Source: Sapria himalayana
Taxonomy: Eukaryota > Streptophyta > Magnoliopsida > Malpighiales > Rafflesiaceae
Length of the DNA: 64,000 nt
Direction: 5' to 3'
Assembly: GCA_029783825.1 (NCBI GenBank)
Contig: JAREIK010003430.1
Location: 94,610-158,609 of the forward strand
Under the pieces are notes generated by a model, which was given only the letters and a program-made list of their open reading frames with translations, searched no databases and was not told the DNA's origin. Each line of letters opens with the position of its first letter. Position 1 is the stretch's first letter. This document shows, in pieces, positions 13,753 through 26,785 of this stretch. The position numbers and the translations under genes were made by a program.

Positions 13753-14500
13753 CTTGTAGTTTATGTTTGTAGTCTTATTTGTATTTTGGACTTTGTATGC
13801 ACCATGTACTTGTAGATATGGATCATGACATACTCACACATACAATCTTGTCTATTCTCTGTGTAGCATGCAATGGGGGCAACTGGACCCATGAGTATCT
13901 TTATGTGGGGACCACTAATGCATTTTCTAAATACACATTAGGCGATGCTACACTCCCAGGAGCAGAAGACCGATCTTTATAGCATTATGTAATTTTACTT
14001 GTATTCTAGCTTGGTTGTACGTGTAGATAATTAGATTATGAGATGGACCTAATCACACATGCACACCAATGCATGCATATTTTTTGATATTTTGTCAGTG
14101 CAACATACAGCCACTTCTTGGAGCTCGATGAGGAAGCATTCTAACCCAAGAGATACTCTTTTGAGGATCATTGGAGCAAAAGAATGTGGAATTCAGAGGT
14201 GAGAATAAATTGACAAAGTGCAGTAGATATGAACTTGTGGATTTATGGGTATTCAGTTTTACATGTATTCCATTGCATAGCAATGACATAGACTAACGCT
14301 TGATGTTGCAAGTCACGCACATGCACAATCTTATATTTGCATAGTTTTAATGTGGAGCATCATTCAGGTTACTCTAAAAGGCTTGGACAAATCCGAATGA
14401 AAAAGACGCAGTGCGCATAATGATTCAATGCATGGAAAAGATGTAGTGCGCAGTCTGGGAATGCCAGGTGATTTTAGTTGTATTCGTATGCTTGGAATTA
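13753..14500 (+). repeat. Four degenerate ~215-265-bp quasi-repeats
   Basis: The phrase TTTTANTTGTATTC or a near variant occurs four times: near 13771-13787, 13991-14006, 14256-14271 and 14471-14486. After the first three comes a CACACAT/ATGCAC-rich stretch, and after all four an acceptor-like TAG or CAG. The repeat therefore looks like intron-plus-exon modules. Divergence is high and the reading is by eye. Confidence 0.4.
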
Positions 14501-14619
14501 TTAGGCATTATGTTTTTTATGTATTTTCTGCATAGAATCATTAAGGTCCATAGGATTTGGTGGGCTGGCCTAAATTAGTCAGCTTTTTAGTCTCTTGTAA
14601 GTTGTGTGCCTAAATGATA

Positions 14620-14625
14620 AATAAA
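14620..14625 (+). promoter_or_regulatory. Possible polyadenylation signal AATAAA
   Basis: AATAAA lies in GATAAATAAAGTGTG and is followed 13 nt later by an A-run at 14638-14646. The spacing fits a transcript 3' end. Because the satellite around it is A-rich, chance is possible. Confidence 0.45.
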
Positions 14626-14650
14626 GTGTGTATTTTGAAAAAAAAACCAT

Positions 14651-14727
14651 AAACCCTAAACTTTAAATCCTAATCCTTAAACCATAAACTATAACCCCAA
14701 CTCATAAACCCTAAATCCTAAATCTCA
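14651..14727 (+). repeat. Degenerate interstitial telomere-type array (period 7)
   Basis: About eleven steps of a CCCTAAA-like motif run directly after the A-run: AAACCCT, AAACTTT, AAATCCT, and ending AAACCCT, AAATCCT, AAATCTC. The period is 7, the plant telomere period, with one 6-bp slip. This contrasts with the 8-bp register of the satellite's own octamer blocks. Confidence 0.75.
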
Positions 14728-15786
14728 TGTTTTGAACTTTTATAATCAAATGACTAAGTGTTAAATTTAAATTGAAATTCACAACTTTTTGGAATGTCAC
14801 AGATTTATCTTTTTGTATATGTAACACAAAGTCATGACTCAAGGGGTGAGTTATGGATTCACTCTCTTTCTTGCTTTAGATTATTGTAGCATTAGCAATC
14901 GTCATGATTGTATATTTTGTCTCTATAACACAAAATCATATCGATGAGAAAATGCCATAACTTGTTTCTCTCTATTGATCATATTGTTATGGAACTAATA
15001 ATGATCATGAATACATATTTAATCACTATAATACTGGGTCACAGTATTGGATATAACCATAGGTTGTGCATTTTATCTTTATATTGCAAAGTCATTGCAC
15101 TAGGAATGATTGTAACTTTCGACATTCCTCAAGAGCAAAATTCATGACCCTAGAAATACTTAAAGCTCGAGTACTACTCTTTATAACTTTCTATACCTAA
15201 AATTCTTTGGATTAGAAATATCACTATGGCTTTTTCCTTTGATGTGTGACCTCAAGTGTCAATAAGAAAGACTAATATATTGAGCAATCATTAAAACCTT
15301 TTATACATTTGAATATGATTCATTTACACATTTTTGGGTATTGTGAGCTTGTATACATAACTCATTTTATATAAAAAGAAAGAAATGATACTTTTCATAT
15401 CCATGAGAATATAAAAAGGGGGCTTAGACATGCCAATAAAATAAATTCGTTGATTCTTGATTGAAATAGAGCCATACTTCTTGCCCTGCTCAAACTGCCC
15501 TAGGGCTAGTCTGTTCTAATAGTCTACAAGGTGGTTATTTTTTTAGAGGTGAACAATGATTTAAAAAAATTGCTTTGATTGTGTGCATGAGAGATATTTT
15601 ATAAGAAATTACAATAATCAATAAAAATAGCATCCTCAACAATTAGCTATTTCAACACATATGGGTACAACTTTGCTTTAGTCTATTAGCATACATGAGT
15701 CAAATTACCTTTGATAGCCCAGTGATTCAATATCAAATATAAAGTAAAAGCTCCTATTATTTTGGTTAGAGCTTTAGCAATCATTC
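14728..15786. other. Right half of block copy 1, no recognisable gene
   Basis: This is unique-looking sequence of moderate AT content. The longest frame is 67 codons (14944-15147 +) and shows no motif I know. Phrases such as ATAACACAAAATCAT, AGCTCGAGTACTACTC and GCCCTAGGGCTAG suggest ordinary intergenic or decayed element DNA. I see no terminal repeats, primer-binding site or polypurine tract that would identify an LTR. It is absent from the 46.4-kb copy. Its last ~20 bp recur inverted at the window end. Confidence 0.5.
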
Positions 15787-18700
15787 TAGAGTTGAGAGAG
15801 GACCAAAATAAATTATTTTAATTATTCAGTATAATTTTAATTTTATTTTAATTATTTATCAGTTTATTTTTATAGAAATATTAATTACAAAATAAATTAT
15901 TAGTGAGACGGATCTAATTTAAATTAAATTCGTATATCTAAAATAATAAAGAATAAATCTCATTTTTTTTCATTTTAATTTTAAATATTCAAATTTAATT
16001 ATTTATTTGTTTATTTTTATATAAATATTAATTAGAAAATAAATTATGAGTTACACAAATATAATTTATATAAATTATTTTTCATTAAAATAATATAGAT
16101 AAACTTTTTAAAAGAAAAAAAAATTTCAAAACAAAAAATTATTCTATAGTAATATATTTTGCTTTACTTCTGAATCATTTTAGGTTTTGTAATTATATTT
16201 TTATTGATATCTATCTTATTAATAATAGATTATATGTTATTTTTTCATCATTATTAGAATATTTATCAATAAAAATATTTATATTGAATTTATATGATAT
16301 ATAAATATAATGATTTTTATAACTAAATATTGTATTCACTTTTGAAAAAAATTTTAAAATTATTATATTTTCAAAGGTTACCTTTGAAAATGTGAAAAAA
16401 TAAAAAAAATAAATTTTTTGTTATTTCATTTTTTAAATAAAAATTATAGATCACTAAATGCTTACTTACTTAAATCATTATGCTCATAAATCCCGAAACC
16501 CCTAAATACATAAACCTTTTAACAGCAATATACTACTTAATAAATAATAAATCTCATTTTTATTTTTATTCATTATAATTTTAAATATTAATTCTAATTA
16601 TTTATAATTTAATTTTTTAGAAATATTAATTACAAAATAAATTTCGAGTGAGACAAATATTATTTAAATAATTTATTTTAATAAAAAAAAATATAAGCTT
16701 ATAAAAAGAAGAAAAATTTTAAAAATTAAATATTATTATTTAGTAATATATTTTGATTTGATTTTGAATCATTTTGTGTTATTTAAATATTTTTTTATTT
16801 ATATTAATATTATTAATAATAGTTTATTAATTTAATTTTTGATTATTATTATAATATCTATCATTAAAAAGATTTTTATTTAATTTATATGATATATAAT
16901 TAGTAAGATTTATATAATTATACATGGTATTCACATTTGAAAAAATTTTAAAAATTATTTTATTTTCAAATGTTATAACCTTTGAAAATCAGAAAAAATC
17001 AAAAATAGAATTTTAAATTTTTATTATATAAATAAAACCTATAAACCACTAAATAATCAAACCATTAAACCAGCATACATTTATATTATAAATCATTAAT
17101 CTCATTTTAATTTGTATTCATTATAATTTTAAATATTCATTTTAATTATTTATTAGTTTATTTTTTATAGAAATATCAATGACAAAATAAATAATTAGTT
17201 AGACAAATATAATTTTAATAATTTATTTTTAATCAAAAAAAAATAAGCTTATATAAATAATTAAAAATTTAAAAACAAAAAATTATTATTTAGTAATATA
17301 TTTTACTTTGATTTTGAATCATTATATATAGGTTTTGCAATTATGTTTTTATTGCGATCAATCTTATTAATAATAGTTTAGTAATTTTTTATTTGATCAT
17401 TTTTATAATATCGAACAATAAAATTACTTATATTGAATTTAAATGTCTTATAATTATTAAGTTATTATAAATAAATATTATATTTACATTTGAAAAAAAT
17501 TTTAAAATTATTATATTTTCTAAGGTTATAACCTTCAAAAATGATAAAAAATCACAAAAATAATTTTTTATTATTTTATTATTTAAATAAAACTTATAAA
17601 CCACTAAATGACTAAATATTTAAATCTCTAGACTCCTAAAGCTCAAAACCACCTAAATACTTAAACAATTAAACCTATATAACCTAAATAATAAATAATA
17701 AATCTCATTTTTATTTGTATTCATTATAATTTTAAATATTCTTTTTAAATATTTTTTAGTTTATTTTTATATAAATATTAATTACAAAGTAAATAATGAG
17801 TGAGACAGATATAATTTAATTAAATTATTTTTTTTGAAAAAAAAATAAGCTTATAAAAATAAACAAAATTTCAAAAATTTAAAATTTTATTTAGTAATAT
17901 AATTTACTTTGATTCTGAATTATTTTGGGCAAATATATTTTAATTAATATCTATCTTATTAATAATAGTTTATTAATTTATTTTTTGATCATTATTATAA
18001 TATATATTAATACATTTTTTATATTGAATCTACAACATATATAATTATTAAGATTATTATAACTTAGTATTGTATTCATATTTTAGAACTATTAAAAAAT
18101 TTTTATATTTTTAAAGGTTATAACCATTAAAAATCACGAAAATTCATAAAAATAAATTTTTTGTTATTCCATTGATTAAATAAAACCTATAAACAGGAAA
18201 ATGTGTAAATATATAAATCAATAAACTCTTTAACCACAAAACCAAAAAAACTTAAACAATTAAATAGTTATACCCTAGATAATAAATAATAAATCTCATT
18301 TTTTTTAGTATTCATTATAATTTTAAATATACATTTTAATTATTTATTAGTTTATTTTTATAGAAATATAAATTAAAATATAAATTATTAGTGAGTCAAA
18401 TATAATTTAAATAATTTATTTTTCATCAAAAAATATATAGGCTTATAAATGGATACAAAAATTAAAAATTTAAAAATTTAAAATTAATATTTAGAAAAAA
18501 TAACAAAAATAAATTTTTTGTTATTTTATTTTTTATATAAAACCTATAAACGACAAAATGACTAAATACTAAAATGACTAAACTCCTAAACCCCGAAGCC
18601 AATATAGTTAAAACATTAAATTAGTATAGTCTAAATAATAAATCATAAATCTCAGTTTTATTAGTATTCATTATAATTTTAAATATTCATTTTAATTATT

Positions 18701-21700
18701 TATCAGTTTATTTTTATAAAAATATTAATTACAAAATAAATTATTAGTGCGACATAAATAATTTAAATAATTTATTTTTTATCAAAAAAATGCTTATAAA
18801 AAGAGGCACAATTTTAAAAATAAAAAATTATTATTTAATAATATATCTTATTTTGATTTTGAATCATTTTATATTATACAATTATATTTTAAAAAATATC
18901 ATTCTTATAAATACAAATTTATTAATTTATTTATTGATCATTATTATAATATCTACGAATTAAATTATTTATATTTAGTTTACATTATATAAAATTAAAA
19001 TTATTATATTTTCAAAGTTTAAAACCTTCAAAAATTAAAAAAAAAATCAAAAAATTAAATTTTTTGTTTTTTTCATTCTTTAAATAAAAACTATAAATCA
19101 CTAAAGGTCTGAACAATTAAATCACTAAACCCCTAAACTACAAAACACCTAAATACTTAAACCATTAAATAGGTATATCTTGAATAATAAATAATAAATC
19201 TCAATTTTATTTGTATTCATTATAATTTTAAATATTCATTTTAATTATTTAGTAATTTATTATTATAGAATTATAAATTACAAAATTAATTATGAGTAAA
19301 ACAAATATAATTTGAATAATTTATTTTTAATAACAAAAATATAAACTTATAAAAAAAGCAAAACATTTAAAAAAATTGTTATTTAGTAGTATATTTTACT
19401 TTGATTTGAATAAATTTAGATTTTGCAAATACTTTTTAAATAAAAACTATTTTATTAATAATAGTTTATTAATTTATTTTTTGATCATAATTATAATATC
19501 TAGCAATGTAATTATTTATATTGAGTTTAAATGACTTATAATTATTAAGATTATTATAACTAAATATTATATTTACATTTGAAAAAAATTTAAAAATTAT
19601 TATATTTTCAAAGTTTATAAAATTCAAAAATTCAAAAAATAATAAAAATAAATTTTTTGTTATATCATTGTTTAAATAAAACTTATAAACCACTAAATGC
19701 CTAAACACTTAAACCTCTAAACTCCTAAACACAAAAGTCCGTAAATACTTAAATCTTCAAACTCGTAAGCCTTAAATTTAATTTAAATAATTTATTAAAA
19801 TATTAATTACAAAATAAATTATGAGTGACACAAATATTATTTAAATAATTTATTTTTTATCAAAAAAATATATAAGCTTATAAAAAGAAGTAAAAACTAA
19901 AAAACAAAAATTTTTATTTAGTAATAAATTTTACTTGGATTTTGAAAAAATTTAGGTTTTGCAATTATATTTTAATTTATATCCATCATAATAAAAATAA
20001 CATATTAATTTATTTTTTGATAATTGATATCATATCTATCAATAAAATTGTTTATATTTAGTTTATATTATATATAATTATAATGATAATTATTACTAAA
20101 TATTGTATTTAAATTTTTAAAAAATTTTAAAATTATTATATTGTCAAAGTTTATAATATTTGAAAATGTGATAAAATATCAAAAATAATTATTTTGTTAT
20201 TTCATTATTTAAACAAAACCAATAAACCACTAAATGCCTAAAAACATAAATCGCTAAAGTCTTAAACGACAAAACATTTAAATACTTAAAATATTAAACT
20301 GTTATACATTAATAATAATTCATAAATCTCATTATAATTTTTATTCAATATAATTTTATATTTTTATATTAATTATTTATCAGTTTATTTTTATTAAAAT
20401 ATTAATTACAAAATAAATTATTAGTGAGACAGATCTATTTTAAATAATTTATTTTTCATCAAAAAAAATATATAGTTATAAAAAGAGGCAAAATTTTAAA
20501 AACAAAAATTTATTATTTTGTAATATATTTTATTTTTATTTTGAATCATTTTAGATTTTGCAATTATATTTTAATTTATGTCATTCTTATTAATAATAGT
20601 TTATTAATTTTTTATTGATCATTATTATTATATCTATTAATAAAACTATTTATATTGAGTTTACATTATATATAATTATTAAAAATATTATAACTAAATA
20701 TTATATTAACATTTAAAAAAAATCAAAAATTATTATATTTTCAAAGGTTATAACCTTAAAAAATTAAAAAAAATCAAAAAATTTAATTTTTAATTTTTTT
20801 ATACTTTAAATAAAAACTATAAATCACTTAAGGCCTAAACACTTAAATCACTAAACCCCAAAACACCTAAATACTTAAACCATTAAACTAGTATATCCTA
20901 AATAATAAATAATAAATCTCTATTTTATTTGTATTCATTATAATTTTAAAGATTCATTTTAATTATTAGTTTATTTTTATAGAATTATGAATTAAAAATT
21001 AATTATGATGAAGACAAATATAATTCAAATAATTTACTTTTAATAACAAAAAATATAAATTTATAAAAAGAAGCAAAACATCAAAGAAAGTATTATTTTG
21101 TAATATATTTTACTTTAATTTTGAATAAATTTATGTTTTGCAAATATAATTAAAATAATATATATCTTATTAATAATAGTTTATTAATTTATTTTTTGAT
21201 CATTAATATAATATATTTCAATATAATTGTTTATATTGAATTTACATGATATATAATTATTAAGATTATCATAACTAAATATAGTATTCACATATAAAAA
21301 AAAGATAAAAATTATTATATTTTCAAAGTTTATAACCTTCAAAAATGAGAAAAAATAACAAAAATAAATTTTTTGTTATATCATTATTTAAATAAAAATT
21401 ATAAAACATTAAATGCCTAATTACATAAATATATAAATTCCTAAATCCCGAAGACTCAAAATACTTAAACCTTTAAACTCGTAAACCTTTAGTATAATTT
21501 AAATAATTTATAGAAATATTAATTACAAAATAAATTATGAGTGATACAAATATAATTTAAATAATATATTTTTCATCAAAAAAACATATAAGCTTATAAA
21601 ATGATGCAAAAAATAAAAAAAAAATTTATTTAGTAATAAATTTTACTATGATTTTGAATCATTTTAGGTTTTTTAATTTTATTTTAATTTATATCTATCA

Positions 21701-24700
21701 TATTAATAATAGTTTATTAATTTATTTTTTGATAATTGATATAATATCTATCAATAAAATTGTTTATATTTAGTTTATTTTATATATAGTTATAATATTT
21801 ATTATTACTAAATATTGTATTCACATTTTTAAAAAATTTTAAAATTATTATATTTGCAAAACCTTTGAAAATTTAAAAAAATATCAAAAATAAATTTTTT
21901 GTTATTTCATTGTTTGAATAAAACCTATAAAGAATCAAATGCATAAATACTTAAATGAATAACTTCTAAATCTCGAAAACCCTAAATATATAATTTTTAA
22001 TCCGATATATCCTAAATAATAAACAATAAATCAATTTTTATTTTTTTCATTATAATTTTAAATATTCATTTTAATTATTTATTTGTTTATTTTTATATAA
22101 ATATTAATTACAAAATAAATTATGAGTTACACAAATATAATTTATATAAATTATTTTTCATCAAAATAATATAAATAAACTTTTTAAAAGAAAAAAAATT
22201 TCAAAACAAAAAATTATTATATAGTAATATATTTTGCTTTGCTTCTTAATCATTTTAAGTTTTGTAATTATTTTATAATTGATATCTATCTTATTAATAA
22301 TAGATTATTAATTTATTTTTTGATCATTATTAGTATATTTATCAATAAAATAGTTTATATTGAATTTATATGATATATAAATATAATGATTATTATCACT
22401 AAATATTTAATTCATTTTTGAAAATAATTTAAAAATTATTATATTTTCAAAGATTATAATCTTTGAAAATATCAAAATATAATAAAAATAATTTTTTTTA
22501 TTTATTTTCTTAAATAAAACCTATAAACCACTAAATGCCTAAACACTTAAATCAATAAATCCTAAATCTCTAAAACACTAAATAATAAATAATAATACTT
22601 TTAAACCAGTAACCCTATATAATAAATAATAAATCTCAATATTGTTTTTTTCATTATAATTTTAAATATTCATTTTAATTATTTATTTGTTTATTTTTAT
22701 ATAAATATTAATTAAAAATAAATTATGATTTAGACAAATATAATTTATACAAATTATTTTTCATTAAAATGAAATATAATTTATTTTAAAAGAAAAAAAA
22801 ATTTCAAAACAACAAATTATTATAGAGTAATATATTTTGCTTTCTTATGAATCATTTTTATATAGTAATATATTTTTAATCTAAATATTATTATTTAGTA
22901 ATATATTTTGATTTGGTTTTGAATCATTGTGTTATGTAAATATATTTTAATTATTATTTATATTATTAATAATTGTTTATTAATTTAATTTTTGATCATT
23001 ATTATACTATCTATCATTAAAATTATTTATATTGAATTTATTGATATATAATTATTAAGATTAATTTAATTATATATATTATTCACATTTCAAAAAACCT
23101 TTGAAAATCAAAAAAAAATCTAATAAAAATTTTTTTATTTTTATTATATAAATAAAACCTATAATCCTCTAAATGCATAAAAACATAAATTGATAAATTC
23201 TTAAATGACAAATCTCCAAAATAATCAATCCATTAAACCAGTATACCACATATAATAAATCATAAATGTCATTTTAATTTGTATTCATTATAATTTTAAA
23301 TATACATTTTAATTATTTATTAGTTTATTTTTTATTGAAATATTAATTACAAAATAAATAATGAGTTAGACAAATATAATTTTACTAATTTATTTTTAAT
23401 CAAAAAAAAATATAAGATTATAAAAAGAAGTAAAAATTTAAAAACAAAAAAGTATTTTTTGTAATATATTTTGTTTTTATTTTGAATCATTATATATATG
23501 ATTTGCAATTAAATTTTAATTGCTATCAATCTTATTAATAAAAGTTTATTAATTTATTATTTGATGATTTTTATAATATCTAACAATAAAATTACTTATA
23601 TTCAATTTAAATGTCTTATAATTATTACGATTATTATAACTAAATATTATATTTACATTTGAAAAAAAAATAAAATTTATTATATTTTCAAAGGTTATAA
23701 CCTTCAAAAATGATAAAAAATCACAAATATTTTTTTTTATTATTTTATTAATTAAATAGAACCTATAAACCACTAATGCCTAAACATTTAAATCTCTAGA
23801 CTCCTAAACACCAAAATTGTTTATATACTAAAACATTAAACCTATATAACCTAAATAATAAATAATAAATCTCATTTTTATTTGTATTTATTATAATTTT
23901 AAATATTCATTTTAATTATTTTTTAGTTTATTTTTATAGAAATATTAATTACAAATTAAATAATGAGCGAGACATATAAAATTTAAATAAATTATTTTTT
24001 ATGAAAAAAAAAACAAGCTTAGAAAAATTAACAAAATTTCAAAAATTTAAAATTTTATTTAGTAATATAATTTACTTTGATTTTAAATTATTTAGTTTTC
24101 TCAAATATATTTTAATTAATATCTATATTATTAATAATAGATTATTAATTTATTTTTTGCCATCAAAATAATATATATTAATAAAATTTTTTATATTGAA
24201 TTTACATCAAATAAAATAATTAAGATTATTATAACTAAGTATATATATTCAAATTTTAGAACTATTAAAAAATTAGTATATTTTCAAAGGTTATAACCTT
24301 TGAAAATCACGAAAATTCATAAAAATAAATTTTTTGTTATTTTATTTATTAAATAAAACCTATAAACACCTAAATGTGTAAACATATAAATCAATAAACT
24401 CATTAATCCCAAAACTACAAAAAATTAAACAATTAAATAGTTATACTCTAAATAATAAATCATAAATCTCATTTTTATTAGTATTCATTATAATTTTATA
24501 TATACATTTTAATTATTTATTAGTTTAATTTTAATAGAAATAAAAATTAAAAAATAAATTATTAGTGAGACAAATATAATTTAAATATTTTATTTTTCAT
24601 CAAAAATTATAAATGCTTATAAATGCCTACAATAATTTAAAAATTTAATAATAATATTTCGTAAAATATTTCACTTTGATTTTAAAACATTTTAAGTTTT

Positions 24701-25045
24701 GAAAATATATTTTAAACAATATTTATCTTATTAATAATTATTTATTAATAAGATAATATAATTATCAAAGGTTATAACAATTATATGATATATAATTATT
24801 ATGATAATTATAATTTCATAATATATTCACTTTTCAAAAACAATTATAAATTATTATATTTTCAAAGGTCATAACATTCAAAAATCAGAAAAAATAACAA
24901 AAATAAATTTTTTGTTATTTTATTTTTTATATAAAACCTATAAACCACTAAATGACTAAATTCTAAATGACTAAACTTCTAAACCCTGAAGCCCATAAAT
25001 ACTTAAAACATTAAATTTGTATAGTCCAAATAATAAATCATAAAC
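15787..25045 (+). repeat. AT-rich satellite array 3 (plus orientation)
   Basis: Sixteen plus-strand units with anchors near 16.45, 17.04, 17.60, 18.19, 18.55, 19.09, 19.69, 20.23, 20.82, 21.41, 21.93, 22.53, 23.17, 23.77, 24.37 and 24.94 kb. The a-b-c run occurs twice (17.04-18.19 and 23.17-24.37 kb). The a unit at 17.04 kb has lost part of its octamer block, going from ACTAAAT straight to AATCAAACC; the same deletion is seen inverted at 62.74 kb. A rearranged short stretch lies near 22.85 kb. Open frames such as 19469-19708 and 23549-23773 are satellite shadows. Confidence 0.9.
24723..24756. repeat. Perfect hairpin, 15-bp arms and 4-nt loop
   Basis: The arm TTATCTTATTAATAA, the loop TTAT, then the exact reverse complement. 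In the sister unit near 27.63 kb the second arm position reads TTATTAATCTTTTGC, so only this copy is a perfect palindrome. The usual text that follows in other units is missing here and an extra partial core (AAGGTTATAAC) follows. Confidence 0.75.
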
Positions 25046-25075
25046 AATTATCAAATAATTATTGATAAAATAATA
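25035..25075. other. Satellite orientation switch 2 (plus to minus)
   Basis: Plus-strand text ends at AATAATAAATCATAAA. Minus-strand text is clear from ATAAACAATTTTATTG onward. The join contains a small hairpin, TTATCAA and TTGATAA seven bases apart. Confidence 0.7.
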
Positions 25076-26785
25076 TAAATTAATATAAACAATTTTATTG
25101 ATAAAACTATATCAATTATCAAAAAATAAATTAATAAACATTTATTAATATGATAGATATAAATTAAAATATAATTAAAAAACCTAAAATGATTCAAAAT
25201 CAAAGTAAAAATTATTACTAAATAATAATTTTTTTTAAGTTTTTGCATAATTTTATAAGCTTATATTTTTTTGTTCAAAAATATATTATTTAAATTATAT
25301 TTCTCACTCATAATATATTTTGTAATTAATATTTTTATAAATTATTTAAATTATATTTAAGGTTTACGAGTTTAAAGGTTTAGGTATTTAGGTGTGCAGG
25401 GTTTAGGAGTTTAAAGATTTATGTATTTAGGCATTTAATAGTTTATAAGGTGTAATTATAACAATTTTTAAATTTTTTTATATGTGAATATTATATTTAG
25501 TTATGATAATCTTAATTATTATATATCATTTAAATTCAATATAAACAATTATATTGAAATATATTATATTAATGATCAAAAAATAAATTAATAAACTATT
25601 ATTAATAAGATAGATATTATTTTAAATATATTTGCAAAATGTAAATTTATTCAAAATCTAAGTAAAATATATTACAAAATAATACATTCTTTGATGTTTT
25701 GCTTCTTTTTATAAGTTTATATTTTTTGTTATTAAAAGTAAATTATTTAAAATATATTTGTTTTCCTCATAATTAATTTTTAATTTATTATTCTATAAAA
25801 ATAAAATAATAAATAATTTAAATGAATATTTAAAATTATAATGAATACAAATAAAATAGAGATTTATTATTTATTATTCAAAATATACTAGTTTAAGGGT
25901 TTAAGTATTTGGGGGTTTTTGTGTTTAGTGATCTAAGTGTTTAGGCCTTTAGTGATTTATAGTTTTTATTTAAAGTATTAAAAAAAATTAAATTTTTTGA
26001 TTTTTTTTTTAACTTTGAAGGTTATAACCTTTGAAAATATAATAATTTTTGATTTTTTTTAAATGTTAATTTAATATTTAGTTATAATATTCTTACTAAT
26101 TATATATAATGTAAAGTCAATATAAATAATGTTATTAATAGCTATTATAATAATGATCAATAAAAAATTAATAAACTATTATTAATAATAATTATATAAA
26201 TTAAAATGTAATTGCAAAAACTAAAATGATTCAAAATCAAAATAAAATATATTTCAAAATAATAAATTTTTGTTTTTAAAATTTTGCCTATTTTTATAAG
26301 CACATATATTTTTTTGATAAAAAATAAATTATTTAAAATAAATCTGTCTTACTAATAATTTATTTTTGTATTTAATATTTCTATAAAAATAAACTGATAA
26401 ATAATTAAAATAAAAATTTAAAATTACACTTAATAAAAATTAAAATGAGATTTATGATTTATTATTAATGTATACCAATTTAATAGTTTTAGTATTTAAA
26501 AGTTTTGTCATTTAGGAGTTTAGCAATTTATGTTTTTAGGTATTTAGTGGTTTATAGATTTTATTTAAAATATAAAATAACAAAAAAAAATTGTACTTTT
26601 TTGTCATTTTCATAGGTTATAACCTTTGAAAATATAATAAATTTTTAAATTTTTGAAATATGAATACAATATTTAATTATAATAATTTTATTAATTATAT
26701 ATCATATAAATTCAATATAAACAATTAATAAACTATTAATAATAAGATAGATATTAATTAAAAAATATTTACAAAACCCAAATTG
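25046..26785 (-). repeat. AT-rich satellite array 4 (short minus island)
   Basis: Three minus-strand units with anchors near 25.43, 25.95 and 26.55 kb lie between two orientation switches. The octamer wording matches types e, d and a'. The island is about 1.7 kb, so it may be a small inversion or a broken piece of a larger duplicate. Confidence 0.85.

Larger units (their letters stand above)
13356..14646 (+). other. Gene-like, apparently non-coding segment
   Basis: This segment looks like part of a plant transcription unit but encodes no clear protein; all frames are short. Candidate donors include GCCAG|GTGATTTTAG near 14467 and CAGAG|GTGAGAATAA near 14199. Candidate acceptors include TTTTCTGCATAG near 14535, TATTTGCATAG near 14343 and TTGTCAG near 14098. 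A polyadenylation-type hexamer lies near the right end, followed 13 nt later by nine A's. The left ~980 bp has an inverted partner at 46401-47380, roughly 85-90% alike by eye. Seen: short frames, splice-like sites, AATAAA, A-run. Inferred: a captured piece of a non-coding or decayed gene transcribed left to right. It could instead be an unrecognised transposon fragment. Confidence 0.45.
13356..15786. other. Non-satellite block, copy 1
   Basis: About 2.4 kb of ordinary base composition interrupts the satellite. Parts of it recur inverted elsewhere: its left ~980 bp at 46401-47380, and its extreme right edge at the window end. The left border is shared with the 47.4-kb copy, and the right border (TAGAGTTGAGAGAGG followed by satellite) is shared with the window end. 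I do not recognise it as a known gene or transposon. It has no long open frame, no terminal repeats and no convincing target duplication around the whole block. Confidence 0.8.

Noticed and set aside
13348..14659. Retrocopied transcript with a 10-bp target duplication (TAAACCCTAA at 13348-13357 and 14650-14659)
   Set aside because: The repeated word is itself telomere-like and common in octamer blocks, the segment seems to retain introns, and non-satellite sequence continues for 1.1 kb past the A-run.
14728..15786. LTR or solo LTR of a retrotransposon
   Set aside because: No TG...CA ends, 5-bp target duplication, primer-binding site or polypurine tract could be found.
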